Below, piece after piece: positions 1 through 7,956 of a stretch of 23,339 bases of DNA. Positions within the stretch are counted from its first letter, which is position 1. Each line of letters starts with the position of its first letter. Position numbers and translations under genes: made by a program. The notes beneath the pieces were generated by a model. The model was not told the origin of the DNA. It saw nothing but the letters and a program-made list of their open reading frames with translations, and ran no database searches. Origin of the DNA: CAZDKO01 sp964506075 [NCBI: uncultured bacterium] (GTDB taxonomy: Bacteria; CAZDME01; JAYEMH01); the NCBI GenBank assembly GCA_964506075.1, contig CAZDKO010000027.1:1-23339 (forward strand). The letters are read 5' to 3'.

Positions 1-1
1 T

Positions 2-100
2 CGTCTGGTGGCTAATTGTAATAAAGACGCCGGGCAGGCTGTTTTTCATCTTCACCTTCACCTTTTAGGCGGAAGAAAAATGGGTTGGCCCCCGGGTTAA
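2..100 (+). CDS. HIT-family hydrolase, C-terminal end only (partial)
   Basis: The open frame enters from the left edge and ends with TAA at 98-100, leaving 32 residues. These contain the histidine triad H-L-H-L-H followed by LLGGR and a C-terminal MGWPPG, which is the hallmark end of HinT/PKCI-type HIT proteins (purine nucleoside phosphoramidase or related nucleotide hydrolases). The middle triad histidine is the catalytic nucleophile in this family. Only the C-terminal part is in the window, so the start, full length and substrate cannot be judged. It lies 61 nt upstream of apgM on the same strand, with no terminator seen between them, and may be cotranscribed with it. The family call is firm because triad and tail match together; the exact subfamily is inferred. 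Confidence 0.85.
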   Translation, partial: RLVANCNKDAGQAVFHLHLHLLGGRKMGWPPG

Positions 101-161
101 AATGATTTATGAAGATTTATTCATTATGAGGCGTATAAATTAATATAGTCGGGAGGTTAGT

Positions 162-1367
162 ATGATTTCTTTAGAATTGATTTCAAAACTGGCGGTAAAG
201 AATGAGAAAAAAATTGTTTTTTTAGTTGTAGATGGCCTGGGAGGATTGCCTTCTAAGGAAGGTAAGACAGAATTAGAATTTGCCTCTACGCCTAATTTAG
301 ATAAAGTGGCTGAAGAATCTGTTTGCGGTTTAAGCGTTCCGGTCGCTTTGGGGATTACTCCGGGAAGTGGTCCCGGACACTTGAGTTTATTTGGATATGA
401 CCCGATTAAATATGAAATCGGACGCGGCGCTCTATCGGCTGCCGGAATAGGCTTTGAACAGGAAAAGGATGATTTAGCCGCCCGGATTAATTTTGCCAGT
501 TTGGATTCTTCCGGAATAATAACAGACCGGAGAGCCGGAAGAATTCCTACCAGTAAAGCGGCTCAGTTGTGCCGGTTAATTGAAGATAAAATAGAGAGCA
601 AAGACGTAAAAATTTTCGTCCGTCCGGAAAAAGAACACCGCGGGGTAGTAATTTTTAGAAAAAAAGGTCTTTCTGACGCTCTGGCTGATTCTGATCCTCA
701 GCTTACCGGGGTTCCTCCTTTAGCCGTTAAGGCTCTGGATAAAAAGGCCGAAGGCACAGCTAAGATGGTTAATCAGTTTTTAGCCGAGGTGAAAGATATC
801 CTCAAAAATGAAAAACCGGCTAACATGATTTTGCTGAGAGGATTCGCCCGTCACCCGCATCTTCCCCGGATGAATGAGGTCTATCAGTTAAAGGCCGCGG
901 CGATTGCCGTTTATCCTATGTATCGAGGCATAGCCAGGCTTCTGGGAATGGAAATTATTGAAACCGGGGAAACGATTTCCGAACAGTTTAAAACGTTAAA
1001 AGAGAACCTGGTAAAATTTGATTTTTTCTTCGTCCATATTAAGAAAACCGATAGCGCCGGTGAAGATGGAGATTTTGACCGAAAAGTTAAGGTCATTGAA
1101 GAACTGGATGCTCATATTCCTGAGTTGTTAGAGCTTAATCCTGACGTTTTAGTGGTGGCCAGCGACCATTCTACCCCGGCCGCCCTGAAATTACACAGCT
1201 GGCATCCTTGTCCGGTTTTATTACGTTCCCAATGGTGCCGAAAGGATGAAGTAAAAACTTTTTCTGAAAAATCATGTTTGCGCGGCGGGTTAGGTATATT
1301 TTCAGCTTTGGACATCATGCCTTTGGCTTTGGCTAATGCCCAGAAGATAAAAAAAATAGGAGCTTAA
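162..1367 (+). CDS. apgM: 2,3-bisphosphoglycerate-independent phosphoglycerate mutase, archaeal (ApgM) type
   Basis: This 401-residue protein belongs to the alkaline-phosphatase superfamily. It would interconvert 3- and 2-phosphoglycerate in glycolysis/gluconeogenesis in the cytoplasm. Visible landmarks are the N-terminal metal-binding VVDGLGG (Asp24), the catalytic serine in TPGSGPGH (Ser69), FGYDP, a substrate-site segment DRRAGRI near residue 125, [11 protein letters not shown] near 180, and the C-terminal metal site ASDHSTP near 340. About 400 residues is normal for ApgM and shorter than the roughly 510-residue GpmI type. GGGAGG at 151-156 supports the ATG at 162. The stop is 1 nt from trpB, so the two are probably cotranscribed. 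A second, more divergent paralogue lies at 17543. This copy keeps the DRRAGRI-type segment expected of true mutases, so I assign the glycolytic role here. Confidence 0.88.
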   Translation: MISLELISKLAVKNEKKIVFLVVDGLGGLPSKEGKTELEFASTPNLDKVAEESVCGLSVPVALGITPGSGPGHLSLFGYDPIKYEIGRGALSAAGIGFEQEKDDLAARINFASLDSSGIITDRRAGRIPTSKAAQLCRLIEDKIESKDVKIFVRPEKEHRGVVIFRKKGLSDALADSDPQLTGVPPLAVKALDKKAEGTAKMVNQFLAEVKDILKNEKPANMILLRGFARHPHLPRMNEVYQLKAAAIAVYPMYRGIARLLGMEIIETGETISEQFKTLKENLVKFDFFFVHIKKTDSAGEDGDFDRKVKVIEELDAHIPELLELNPDVLVVASDHSTPAALKLHSWHPCPVLLRSQWCRKDEVKTFSEKSCLRGGLGIFSALDIMPLALANAQKIKKIGA

Positions 1368-1368
1368 G

Positions 1369-2607
1369 ATGTTAAAATCCAGAAGAAGAAACGGGAAGAA
1401 AACATTTAATAGGGCGTATTTTATCTCTGAACAACCGGACAAGCGAGGCTATTTCGGCCGGTTTGGAGGACAGTTTATGCCGGAGACATTAATGCCGGCT
1501 ATGGAGGAATTAATCCGGGTTTATTATAAAGCCAGAAAAGACCGGGGATTCCAGAAAGAATTTCAATATTATTTAGAAAATTACGCCGGACGTCCAACCC
1601 CTCTTTATTACGCCGAAAGACTTTCAAAATTTTTAGGCGGGGTAAAGATTTATTTGAAAAGGGAAGACTTGACTCATACCGGAGCGCATAAGATTAACAA
1701 TACTATCGGGCAGGTTCTTCTGGCCAAAAAAATAGGGAAGCGACGGATTATCGCTGAAACCGGAGCCGGACAACATGGTGTAGCCACGGCGACGGCGGCG
1801 GCCGTTTTCGGATTAGACTGTGAAGTTTATATGGGAGAGGAAGATATAAAACGGCAGGAGATTAATGTTTACCGGATGGAAATTCTGGGGGCGAAAGTTA
1901 ATAGTGTTTCCTCCGGCACTAAAACGTTAAAAGACGCCATCAATGAAGCTATGCGTGATTGGGTTGCCAATGTTCGAACTACCCACTATGTTTTAGGTTC
2001 TGTGGTTGGACCGCATCCTTTTCCGGTTATGGTTAGAGATTTTCAATCTGTTATCGGGAAGGAAACCAGAGCACAAATTATAAAAGCGGAAAGACGATTG
2101 CCGACTTATCTTTTAGCCTGTGTAGGCGGTGGTAGTAATGCTATGGGTCTGTTTTATCCTTTTCGTAATGACCGGGTTAAATTTATCGGCGTTGAAGCCG
2201 GGGGAAGAGGTATTAAATCCGGTCAACATGCCGCCACCTTAATTACCGGCAGTGTTGGGGTTTTACACGGGAGCTTCAGTTATCTGATGCAGGATGAATT
2301 CGGACAGGTGCTTCCCACCCATTCTGTTTCAGCCGGATTAGATTATCCCGGAGTGGGACCCGAACACAGTTTCTTTAAAGATGCCGGTAGAGCTCAATAT
2401 GTGGCGGTTACTGATAAGGAGGCCGTAGCCGGATTTTATCTACTATCTCAATTGGAAGGGATTATTCCCGCTTTGGAGCCGTCTCATGCGATCGCGTATT
2501 TAAAAAAAATGGCCGGGCATTTTAACCGGAATGATTTAGTGGTAGTTTGTCTTTCCGGACGGGGAGATAAGGATATTGATTTAATCAGAAACTGGGAGAA
2601 AAAATGA
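1369..2607 (+). CDS. trpB: Tryptophan synthase beta chain
   Basis: TrpB condenses indole with L-serine to make tryptophan, using PLP, in the alpha2-beta2 TrpAB complex. The 412 residues open with an 18-20 residue basic extension, then the family start [15 protein letters not shown]. The PLP-binding lysine is Lys108 in [22 protein letters not shown] follows, and the phosphate-binding glycine loop GGGSNAMG lies near residue 255. The C-terminal [12 protein letters not shown] segment is intact. It is the TrpB1 type, not the stand-alone TrpB2 type. AGGAG at 1358-1362, inside the end of apgM, sits 6 nt before the ATG. trpB overlaps trpA in an ATGA (2604-2607), the usual coupling for an equimolar complex. 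No other trp gene is in the window, so the earlier pathway steps must be encoded elsewhere. Confidence 0.97.
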   Translation: MLKSRRRNGKKTFNRAYFISEQPDKRGYFGRFGGQFMPETLMPAMEELIRVYYKARKDRGFQKEFQYYLENYAGRPTPLYYAERLSKFLGGVKIYLKREDLTHTGAHKINNTIGQVLLAKKIGKRRIIAETGAGQHGVATATAAAVFGLDCEVYMGEEDIKRQEINVYRMEILGAKVNSVSSGTKTLKDAINEAMRDWVANVRTTHYVLGSVVGPHPFPVMVRDFQSVIGKETRAQIIKAERRLPTYLLACVGGGSNAMGLFYPFRNDRVKFIGVEAGGRGIKSGQHAATLITGSVGVLHGSFSYLMQDEFGQVLPTHSVSAGLDYPGVGPEHSFFKDAGRAQYVAVTDKEAVAGFYLLSQLEGIIPALEPSHAIAYLKKMAGHFNRNDLVVVCLSGRGDKDIDLIRNWEKK

Positions 2608-3410
2608 GCAGAATAACTGCAAAATTTAAAGAGTTGGGTGAAGAAAATAAAAAAGCCTTTATCGCTTTCGTGATGGGAGGAGATCCAACCCTGCCTTTTA
2701 CGGAATCTTTAATTTACGAACTGGAAAAACAAGGTGTGGATATGATTGAAATTGGCGTTCCTTTTTCTGACCCTGTTGCTGACGGGCCGACTATTCAAAG
2801 GGCCGGACAAAGAGCTTTGAAGAATCATGTTTCCCTGAAGGAACTTTTTAATTTAGTAAAAAGGGTAAGAGAAAAATCGGAAATTCCTTTGCTCTTTATG
2901 ACTTATTACAATCCCGTATTACGTTTTGGACTGGATAATTTTGTGTCCGCCGCCAAAAAAACTGGACTGGACGGATTGATTATCCCTGATTTGACTCCGG
3001 AAGAAGCCGGCAGATTATTTTTTTTATTTAAAAAACAAAATTTGGATTTGATATTTTTCGTCGCTCCGACCAGCACGCCAGAAAGAATCCGGGAAGTTAA
3101 TTTAAAAAGTTCCGGTTTTGTATATTGTATTTCGCTTTTGGGGGTAACCGGCGAAAGGGAAAATTTTTCCCGCGAGATTAAAGGATTTCTTAAAACAATA
3201 AAAAATAAGATAAAGCTACCGATAGCTTTAGGGTTTGGTATTTCTACCCCAAAGCAGGTTAAAACATTGGCGGCGTTTAAGGAAGTTTCCGGTGTTATAG
3301 TGGGTAGCGCCATTATAAAAAAGATAGAAGAAAACTTAAACAAAAAAGACTGTTTGGAAAAAACAGGAGTTTTTGTTAAGGTTTTAATCAAGGCATTAGA
3401 AAAAGGATAA
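2604..3410 (+). CDS. trpA: Tryptophan synthase alpha chain
   Basis: TrpA cleaves indole-3-glycerol phosphate to indole and glyceraldehyde 3-phosphate, and indole is channelled to TrpB. The 268-residue TIM barrel has the catalytic pair at canonical positions: Glu49 in [11 protein letters not shown] and Asp60 in [10 protein letters not shown]. Other family segments are MTYYNP near residue 100, [12 protein letters not shown] near 135, and the phosphate-binding GFGIST and GVIVGSAI near 210-235. The length is normal. The start codon overlaps the trpB stop, so translation is probably coupled. No hairpin terminator is visible right after the stop. The next gene, however, has its own promoter-like sequence, which suggests the apgM-trpBA unit ends near here. 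Confidence 0.97.
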   Translation: MSRITAKFKELGEENKKAFIAFVMGGDPTLPFTESLIYELEKQGVDMIEIGVPFSDPVADGPTIQRAGQRALKNHVSLKELFNLVKRVREKSEIPLLFMTYYNPVLRFGLDNFVSAAKKTGLDGLIIPDLTPEEAGRLFFLFKKQNLDLIFFVAPTSTPERIREVNLKSSGFVYCISLLGVTGERENFSREIKGFLKTIKNKIKLPIALGFGISTPKQVKTLAAFKEVSGVIVGSAIIKKIEENLNKKDCLEKTGVFVKVLIKALEKG

Positions 3411-3436
3411 TCAGTTTACAATAATAAATTTTTAGT

Positions 3437-3465
3437 TTGCAATTTATATATAGGTGTGGTATATT
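3437..3465 (+). promoter_or_regulatory. Sigma70-like promoter for the zinc-ribbon microprotein
   Basis: TTGCAA (3437-3442) and TATATT (3460-3465) are separated by exactly 17 nt, a fair match to the sigma70 consensus. Transcription would begin near 3472 and leave a leader of about 80 nt before the ATG at 3553. The -35 element lies within the second of two near-identical decamers, AGTTTACAAT (3413-3422) and AGTTTGCAAT (3434-3443), spaced 21 nt apart. Confidence 0.5.
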
Positions 3466-3552
3466 TCTAAAAACTATTGAAGGCCGTAAAAATCCGACAA
3501 ATTTTTCGATAATTTCTGTAAATTAAAAATAATAAATGGGAGGAGGAATGCT

Positions 3553-3702
3553 ATGGAAGCCTATTGTGTTAAATGTAAAGCAAAGAAAGAAATGAAAGAT
3601 GCCAAAGAAGTTACCATGAAAACAGGACGCAAAGCAATGAAGGGTAAATGTCCTTCTTGCGGAACTTCAATGTTTAGAATTATGGGGAAGGAATCGAAAT
3701 AA
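3553..3702 (+). CDS. Zinc-ribbon microprotein, DUF5679-like
   Basis: This is a 49-residue basic protein with two CxxC knuckles, C5-x2-C8 and C33-x2-C36. They flank a lysine-rich segment containing KEVTMKTGRKAMKGKCPSCG. The layout matches the short DUF5679-type zinc ribbons scattered through bacteria, archaea and phages; their function is not established. A very strong Shine-Dalgarno, GGGAGGAGG at 3538-3546, ends 6 nt before the ATG. An out-of-frame ATG at 3548 is too close to that site and leads into a different frame, so 3553 is preferred. With its own promoter-like sequence and a clear terminator it looks like a separately transcribed, well-expressed gene. A role in binding nucleic acid or RNA polymerase/ribosome components is only a guess from its charge and zinc fold. 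Confidence 0.85.
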   Translation: MEAYCVKCKAKKEMKDAKEVTMKTGRKAMKGKCPSCGTSMFRIMGKESK

Positions 3703-3774
3703 ACGAACAAATAATCTTGTTTTTATCTAAGGAATTAAAAAGAAATAATTATATTTTTTAATATTTAGCGAGTC

Positions 3775-3815
3775 AGCAGAGTCGATAAAACCTGTCGATT
3801 CTGCTATTCTTTTTA
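3775..3815 (+). terminator. Rho-independent terminator
   Basis: An 11-bp stem pairs 3775-3785 (AGCAGAGTCGA) with 3795-3805 (TCGATTCTGCT), with one G-T wobble and a 9-nt loop. It is followed by the T-rich run ATTCTTTTTA at 3806-3815. It lies 72 nt after the microprotein stop and 64 nt before manC, so it should separate the two transcription units. It is the clearest intrinsic terminator in the window. Confidence 0.88.
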
Positions 3816-3878
3816 TCTTTAGGGATTTTCAAGTTTATGACACCTGCTTAAAGATTTAGTTTTTGTAAGGATAGATAA

Positions 3879-4940
3879 ATGATAACTGCTTTAGTTCTGG
3901 CCGGTGGCCGGGGAGAACGTTTCTGGCCTAAAAGCCGTAAGAATAATCCCAAGCATTTACTGAGGTTATCCGGTAAAGATTGTCTTCTCTCTCAAACCAT
4001 TAAAAGATTAACTGGTATAGTAAAGACTGAAGATATATGGGTGGTGACTAATCAGGAACAGGCGGTTTTAATCAGAAAATTATGGAAAGGAAAACCGCCT
4101 TTTAAGCTTTTAACTGAACCGGAGGGAAGAAATACCGCTGCCGCTATAGGTCTGGCAGCGGTTAAGATGGAAAAGGTTTATGGCTCTGACACCGTTATGA
4201 TAGTGTTGTCGGCTGACCACTGGGTAGGGAAAATAGGGGAATTTAAAAATAGTTTGCGCCGGGGAATTAATTTAGTCCGGGAGGAAAACGGACTGGTCTC
4301 AATCGGTGTTAAAGCTACCCGTCCGGAAACAGGATTTGGCTATATTGAGAAAGGTTATTCTCATCCCGGGATTCCCGGGGTTTTTAAAGTAAAGAGATTT
4401 ATTGAGAAACCCGAATTAGCCAGGGCGAAAAAGTTTTATGCCGATTCAAGGTATCTCTGGAATTCCGGAATTTTTATCTGGAAGTTTAAAGATATTTTAG
4501 CCGCTTTTAATGAATATCTGCCTTTACATTTGAAATTATTGTCTCAAATAAACGCCGGGTTTAAAAAAGAGTTTATAAAGAAAACATATCGGCAGATTAA
4601 AAAAGTTTCTATTGATTACGGGATAATGGAAAGAGTCCGGAACGTTTGGACCGTAGAAGGAAATTTTCTCTGGGAGGATGTCGGTTCCTGGACGACCTGG
4701 GAAAAATTCCAGAAGAAGAAAGCTTCCGGGAACGTGCTTATCGGAGAAATCGTCCCTTATGAAACATCTAACAGTCTTATCTGGAGTAATAAACAGCTGG
4801 TGGCGACTCTGGGTATAAAAAATTTAGTGATTATAGTTGATAAAGACGCTATTTTAGTCTGCGATAAAAGTCGCGTTCAGGATATTAAGCTGCTTGTCGC
4901 TAAATTAAAACGTAAGAAGAATTGGCAAAGATATTTATAG
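3879..4940 (+). CDS. manC: Mannose-1-phosphate guanylyltransferase
   Basis: This enzyme makes GDP-mannose from mannose 1-phosphate and GTP, supplying cell-surface polysaccharide and protein glycosylation. The 353 residues match the stand-alone GMP type, without the fused C-terminal phosphomannose isomerase domain of the longer enzymes. The nucleotide-binding signature is LAGGRGERFWPKSR (7-20), with the catalytic lysine context NPKH. Downstream are LSADHW near residue 110, FGYIEKG near 150, FIEKP near 172, YLWNSGIFIWK near 190, SIDYGIMER near 245 and WEDVGSW near 268. AAGGA at 3867-3871 lies 7 nt before the ATG. It is followed by a phosphohexomutase able to supply mannose 1-phosphate, so the pair is a GDP-mannose module. 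I saw no convincing promoter in 3816-3878. Confidence 0.92.
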   Translation: MITALVLAGGRGERFWPKSRKNNPKHLLRLSGKDCLLSQTIKRLTGIVKTEDIWVVTNQEQAVLIRKLWKGKPPFKLLTEPEGRNTAAAIGLAAVKMEKVYGSDTVMIVLSADHWVGKIGEFKNSLRRGINLVREENGLVSIGVKATRPETGFGYIEKGYSHPGIPGVFKVKRFIEKPELARAKKFYADSRYLWNSGIFIWKFKDILAAFNEYLPLHLKLLSQINAGFKKEFIKKTYRQIKKVSIDYGIMERVRNVWTVEGNFLWEDVGSWTTWEKFQKKKASGNVLIGEIVPYETSNSLIWSNKQLVATLGIKNLVIIVDKDAILVCDKSRVQDIKLLVAKLKRKKNWQRYL

Positions 4941-4994
4941 ACAAAAAAGGTAAAACGTCACAAATTAAAAATCAGGAAGGCTGATGTAGTTCAT

Positions 4995-6392
4995 ATGAGC
5001 AATTTTCCCGGCATAAAATTCGGAACCGACGGCTGGCGGGCAATTATTAATGAAGATTGTAATTTTGACAATATAAAATGTATCACCCAGGCTATCGCTG
5101 ATTATTTTAAGACCGGTAAAATTATCGTCGGTTTTGATACGCGCAATCTTTCTCCCGAATTCGCTAAAGCAGTGGCTACGGTTTTAGCCGCTAACGGCTT
5201 TACCGTAACACTCTCCCGGGATTTTGTTCCTACCCCGGTCCTTTCTTATAAAATTAAATTAGATCGGGCGAAGGCCGGTATAATGATTACCGCCAGTCAT
5301 AATCCGGCTGAATATAACGGGTTGAAAATAAAAGGTGATTTTGGCGGCCCGGTAGGTGAAGAAGTAACTAATCAGATTGAACGTTTACTGGGTAAAAGCC
5401 AGGTTAAAGAGGCAGAAAGCGCCGCGGTTAAAATTATAACGCAGGATTTTAGTGCTGATTACCTGGAAGGGATAAAAAAATATATAAAACAAAATCATTT
5501 CAGGGATTGTCAATTGAAAGTTATTATTGATGATATGTACGGAGCGGGAGGGAATTATTTACCTCTTGCTTTTAGCGGAACTCCGCTTAATTTTAAAATG
5601 ATACGCCATGAACGGGATATCTCTTTCGGCGGTATTAACCCGGAGCCGATTGCTGAAAATCTGGGATTTTTAATGGAGAAAGTAAAAGAAGAAAAAGCTG
5701 ATATCGGCCTGGCTACCGACGGTGATGCCGATAGATTAGGCGTAGTTGATGGAGACGGTAATTATATTAATGCCCAGTTAATTTTTGTTCTGCTTTTGCT
5801 TAATTTACTTGAGACTCGTCCCTGGCGAGGGGGAGTTGTCAAGAGTCTGGCTTGTACTTTTTTGATTGATAAGATAGCCCAGAAATTTAAATTGCCGGTT
5901 TATGAAACTGCCATCGGTTTTAAACATGCCGTTCAATTTATGAATGACCAGGATATTCTTATGGCCGGAGAAGAGAGTGGTGGTTATGGATTTAAAGGCC
6001 GGCCGCCTGAAAGAGACGGAATTCTTTCCGGAGCCCTTCTTTTAGAAATGATGGCCAGAAGAAAGCAGTCCCTCAGAGAAATTTTGAAAGATCTAGAGAA
6101 AGAATACGGTTCGTTTTTTTATAAAAGGATGGATTTGAAATATCCCCCGTCTAAAAAAGAAGAGTACACCAATAAACTTAAAGGCCCTTTACCCAAAACG
6201 TTAGGGACTAAGAGAATAAAAAAGGTTAATATGAAAGACGGTTATAAGTTCATCCTTGAAGATGACAGCTGGCTTCTTTTACGGTTTTCCGGTACGGAAC
6301 CAAAATTACGTATTTATGCGGAAGCTCATTCTGATAATGATGTCCAGGAGTTGATATCCGGGGGGAAGCAACTGGTTGACAAGACAATTTAA
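4995..6392 (+). CDS. Phosphoglucomutase/phosphomannomutase (alpha-D-phosphohexomutase)
   Basis: The enzyme moves phosphate between C6 and C1 of hexose phosphates; placed after manC its likely product is mannose 1-phosphate. The 465 residues show the four-domain phosphohexomutase plan: N-terminal KFGTDGWRAI, the phosphoserine loop TASHNP (Ser101), the magnesium loop DGDADR (Asp242, Asp244, Asp246), the sugar-specificity loop GEESGGYGF near 326, and the C-terminal phosphate-binding RFSGTEPKLRIY near 430. The sequence cannot separate glucose from mannose preference, and dual use is common, so no symbol is given. The start is awkward: the good Shine-Dalgarno AGGAAGG (4974-4980) is 14 nt from the ATG at 4995, while an ATG-TAG start-stop pair sits at 4984-4989. 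Confidence 0.92.
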   Translation: MSNFPGIKFGTDGWRAIINEDCNFDNIKCITQAIADYFKTGKIIVGFDTRNLSPEFAKAVATVLAANGFTVTLSRDFVPTPVLSYKIKLDRAKAGIMITASHNPAEYNGLKIKGDFGGPVGEEVTNQIERLLGKSQVKEAESAAVKIITQDFSADYLEGIKKYIKQNHFRDCQLKVIIDDMYGAGGNYLPLAFSGTPLNFKMIRHERDISFGGINPEPIAENLGFLMEKVKEEKADIGLATDGDADRLGVVDGDGNYINAQLIFVLLLLNLLETRPWRGGVVKSLACTFLIDKIAQKFKLPVYETAIGFKHAVQFMNDQDILMAGEESGGYGFKGRPPERDGILSGALLLEMMARRKQSLREILKDLEKEYGSFFYKRMDLKYPPSKKEEYTNKLKGPLPKTLGTKRIKKVNMKDGYKFILEDDSWLLLRFSGTEPKLRIYAEAHSDNDVQELISGGKQLVDKTI

Positions 6393-6464
6393 TCGGTTCC
6401 CGGAATTTTATAGTTACAAAAGAGAATATTTGGTTGATAATATCTTAAAGGCAGGAAAAATTAA

Positions 6465-7007
6465 ATGAAGATAAAAAAGGCAATCATCCGGGAATACATA
6501 GAAACTATAATCATTGCTGTGGTTCTGGCTTTATTTATCAGGACTTTTATTATTCAGAGTTTTAAAATCCCTTCTGACTCCATGTTTCCTACTTTTATGT
6601 CAAAGCCTATTAATGACCGTATCATGGTCAATAAGTTCATCTATAGATTTCACCGACCTGAACGAGGGGATATAATTGTTTTTCGCGCTCCGAAACAGCC
6701 CGAGAAATATTTTATTAAAAGACTCATTGCTCTCGGTGGTGAAGAAGTCGAGATTAAGGGCGGAGATATCTATATCGATAATCTTAAAATTAGTGAGCCT
6801 GAAGAAATCGCTAATGTTTATTATTCTTCCGAGGGTTACTACGGAAGCGGTAAAGTTGAAGTTCCGGTAGGGCATTTCTTTGTTTTAGGAGATAATACCT
6901 TAAATAGTGAAGACAGCCGCTATTGGGGATTTGTCCCCGAGAAAAATATTCAAGGGAAAGCGATGTTTATTTTTTGGCCTCCTTATAGAATCGCCAGGGT
7001 AAAATAA
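6465..7007 (+). CDS. lepB: Signal peptidase I
   Basis: Signal peptidase I removes signal peptides from exported proteins at the outer face of the inner membrane. The 180-residue protein has a single N-terminal anchor (about 12-30), then box B PSDSMFPTF with nucleophile Ser39, box C RGDIIVFRAP, box D YFIKRLIALGGE with general base Lys85, and box E VLGDNTLNSEDSRYWGFV near 143-160. All catalytic elements are present. The small size with one membrane segment resembles Gram-positive and PVC-type enzymes more than the two-segment E. coli form. The ATG at 6465 begins a typical cytoplasmic KIKK segment with AGGCAGGA about 8 nt upstream. It follows the GDP-mannose genes by 72 nt. No hairpin terminator was found in the 224 nt after it. 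Confidence 0.95.
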   Translation: MKIKKAIIREYIETIIIAVVLALFIRTFIIQSFKIPSDSMFPTFMSKPINDRIMVNKFIYRFHRPERGDIIVFRAPKQPEKYFIKRLIALGGEEVEIKGGDIYIDNLKISEPEEIANVYYSSEGYYGSGKVEVPVGHFFVLGDNTLNSEDSRYWGFVPEKNIQGKAMFIFWPPYRIARVK

Positions 7008-7182
7008 GTTTACTTCTCTGATGTAAATTCGGTTTATCAATTTCCCATCCGATAATACCCCGCTGGAAAATTTCTGTATCAGTTAAATAAGCATTAAAGA
7101 CGAAGTGAAAATATATCCGTGAAAGTTTAAATCTTTATTGAACGGGGAATTACATAACTTAAATAATACTTGAAAATCATCA

Positions 7183-7211
7183 TTGACAAAAAAAAGGGAA
7201 GGTGTTATAAA
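7183..7211 (+). promoter_or_regulatory. Near-consensus sigma70 promoter for the TonB-like gene
   Basis: A perfect -35 TTGACA (7183-7188) and a -10 TATAAA (7206-7211) are separated by 17 nt. Transcription would start near 7218, leaving a very short leader of about 14 nt before the TTG start at 7232. This is the best match to the sigma70 consensus in the window. The rest of the 7008-7231 gap holds no recognisable gene, RNA or terminator. Confidence 0.7.
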
Positions 7212-7231
7212 AAAGAAAAACAGAGGAAAAG

Positions 7232-7888
7232 TTGGCCAGTCATTCACTTATCAAAATATGTTGCGTTATTTCTTTGTGTATTCATCTGGGGTTGGGTTTT
7301 TTCCCTTTTTTTTCCACGCCTCAAAATAAATTTTTGAAGGATAAATTTGTTGAAGTAATTCTTCTTAATAAGATGCATAATAAGTATTCTTACGGTTTAA
7401 ATAAAGAGGCGGTGCGTAATCACTCAAACAGTCTCCGTATCCCTGTTCTGGCGGCAGATAAAAGCAGAGGGAAAAATTACCAAAAAAGTAACAGTATTGT
7501 AAGCAAAATTACCGGTTGGAAAAGTCAGGAAGAAACCGTATCTGCGGTAGAACATTTAGAGCTTGATTTAAGCGGTTGCGAAGAAAAATCTTCTTCAAGT
7601 TTAACCTCTAATTATGCTTATATTCTGAGAAGTTGTATTCTTAAGAAAATAAGTTATCCTAAATCTGCCTTTGCCCAGAATGTAGAGGGAACAGTCCAGA
7701 TAAGATTTGTTCTTTTACCGGATGGTAATTTAAAAGATGTATACGTGGTTAATTCATCCAACAGTCCAATTCTGGATGTGGCGGCTGTTGCTGCTATTGA
7801 AAAAGCTAACCCTTTCCCTCCTTTTCCTGAAAATTTAAGAGCTAAGGAATTATTTGTTAAGGTTCCTATTGTCTATAAGCTGAATTAA
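7232..7888 (+). CDS. TonB-family energy transducer-like protein
   Basis: TonB proteins couple the inner-membrane proton-motive force to outer-membrane transporters. This 218-residue protein has an N-terminal membrane anchor (about 8-25) and a TonB C-terminal domain from about residue 130. That domain contains YPKSAFAQNVEGTVQIRF, a DG turn, VVNSSNSPILDVAAVAAIEKA, the PFPPFP motif and a final VPIVYKLN. The proline-rich periplasmic spacer normal in TonB is absent; the linker is polar and carries a pair of cysteines near 115 and 131. The start is TTG at 7232, chosen because AGAGG at 7223-7227 precedes it, it falls just after a strong promoter, and no ATG occurs in frame before the anchor. No exbB, exbD or receptor gene is nearby, so its partners are unknown. 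Confidence 0.82.
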   Translation: MASHSLIKICCVISLCIHLGLGFFPFFSTPQNKFLKDKFVEVILLNKMHNKYSYGLNKEAVRNHSNSLRIPVLAADKSRGKNYQKSNSIVSKITGWKSQEETVSAVEHLELDLSGCEEKSSSSLTSNYAYILRSCILKKISYPKSAFAQNVEGTVQIRFVLLPDGNLKDVYVVNSSNSPILDVAAVAAIEKANPFPPFPENLRAKELFVKVPIVYKLN

Positions 7889-7956
7889 TTTGTTCCTTTA
7901 ATCCTTTTTTCGTCCTTTATAAGTAAAAATCAAATTCTCCGGGGTATAAAAATAAT

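Noticed and set aside
2906-3391. Minus-strand open frame of 161 codons inside trpA
   Set aside because: It is antisense to an intact trpA with all catalytic residues, has no recognisable domain and no sensible ribosome-binding context.
7138-7167. Second promoter TTGAAC / AATAAT upstream of the TonB-like gene
   Set aside because: The -10 match is poor and the spacer is 18 nt; the TTGACA/TATAAA pair just downstream explains expression far better.
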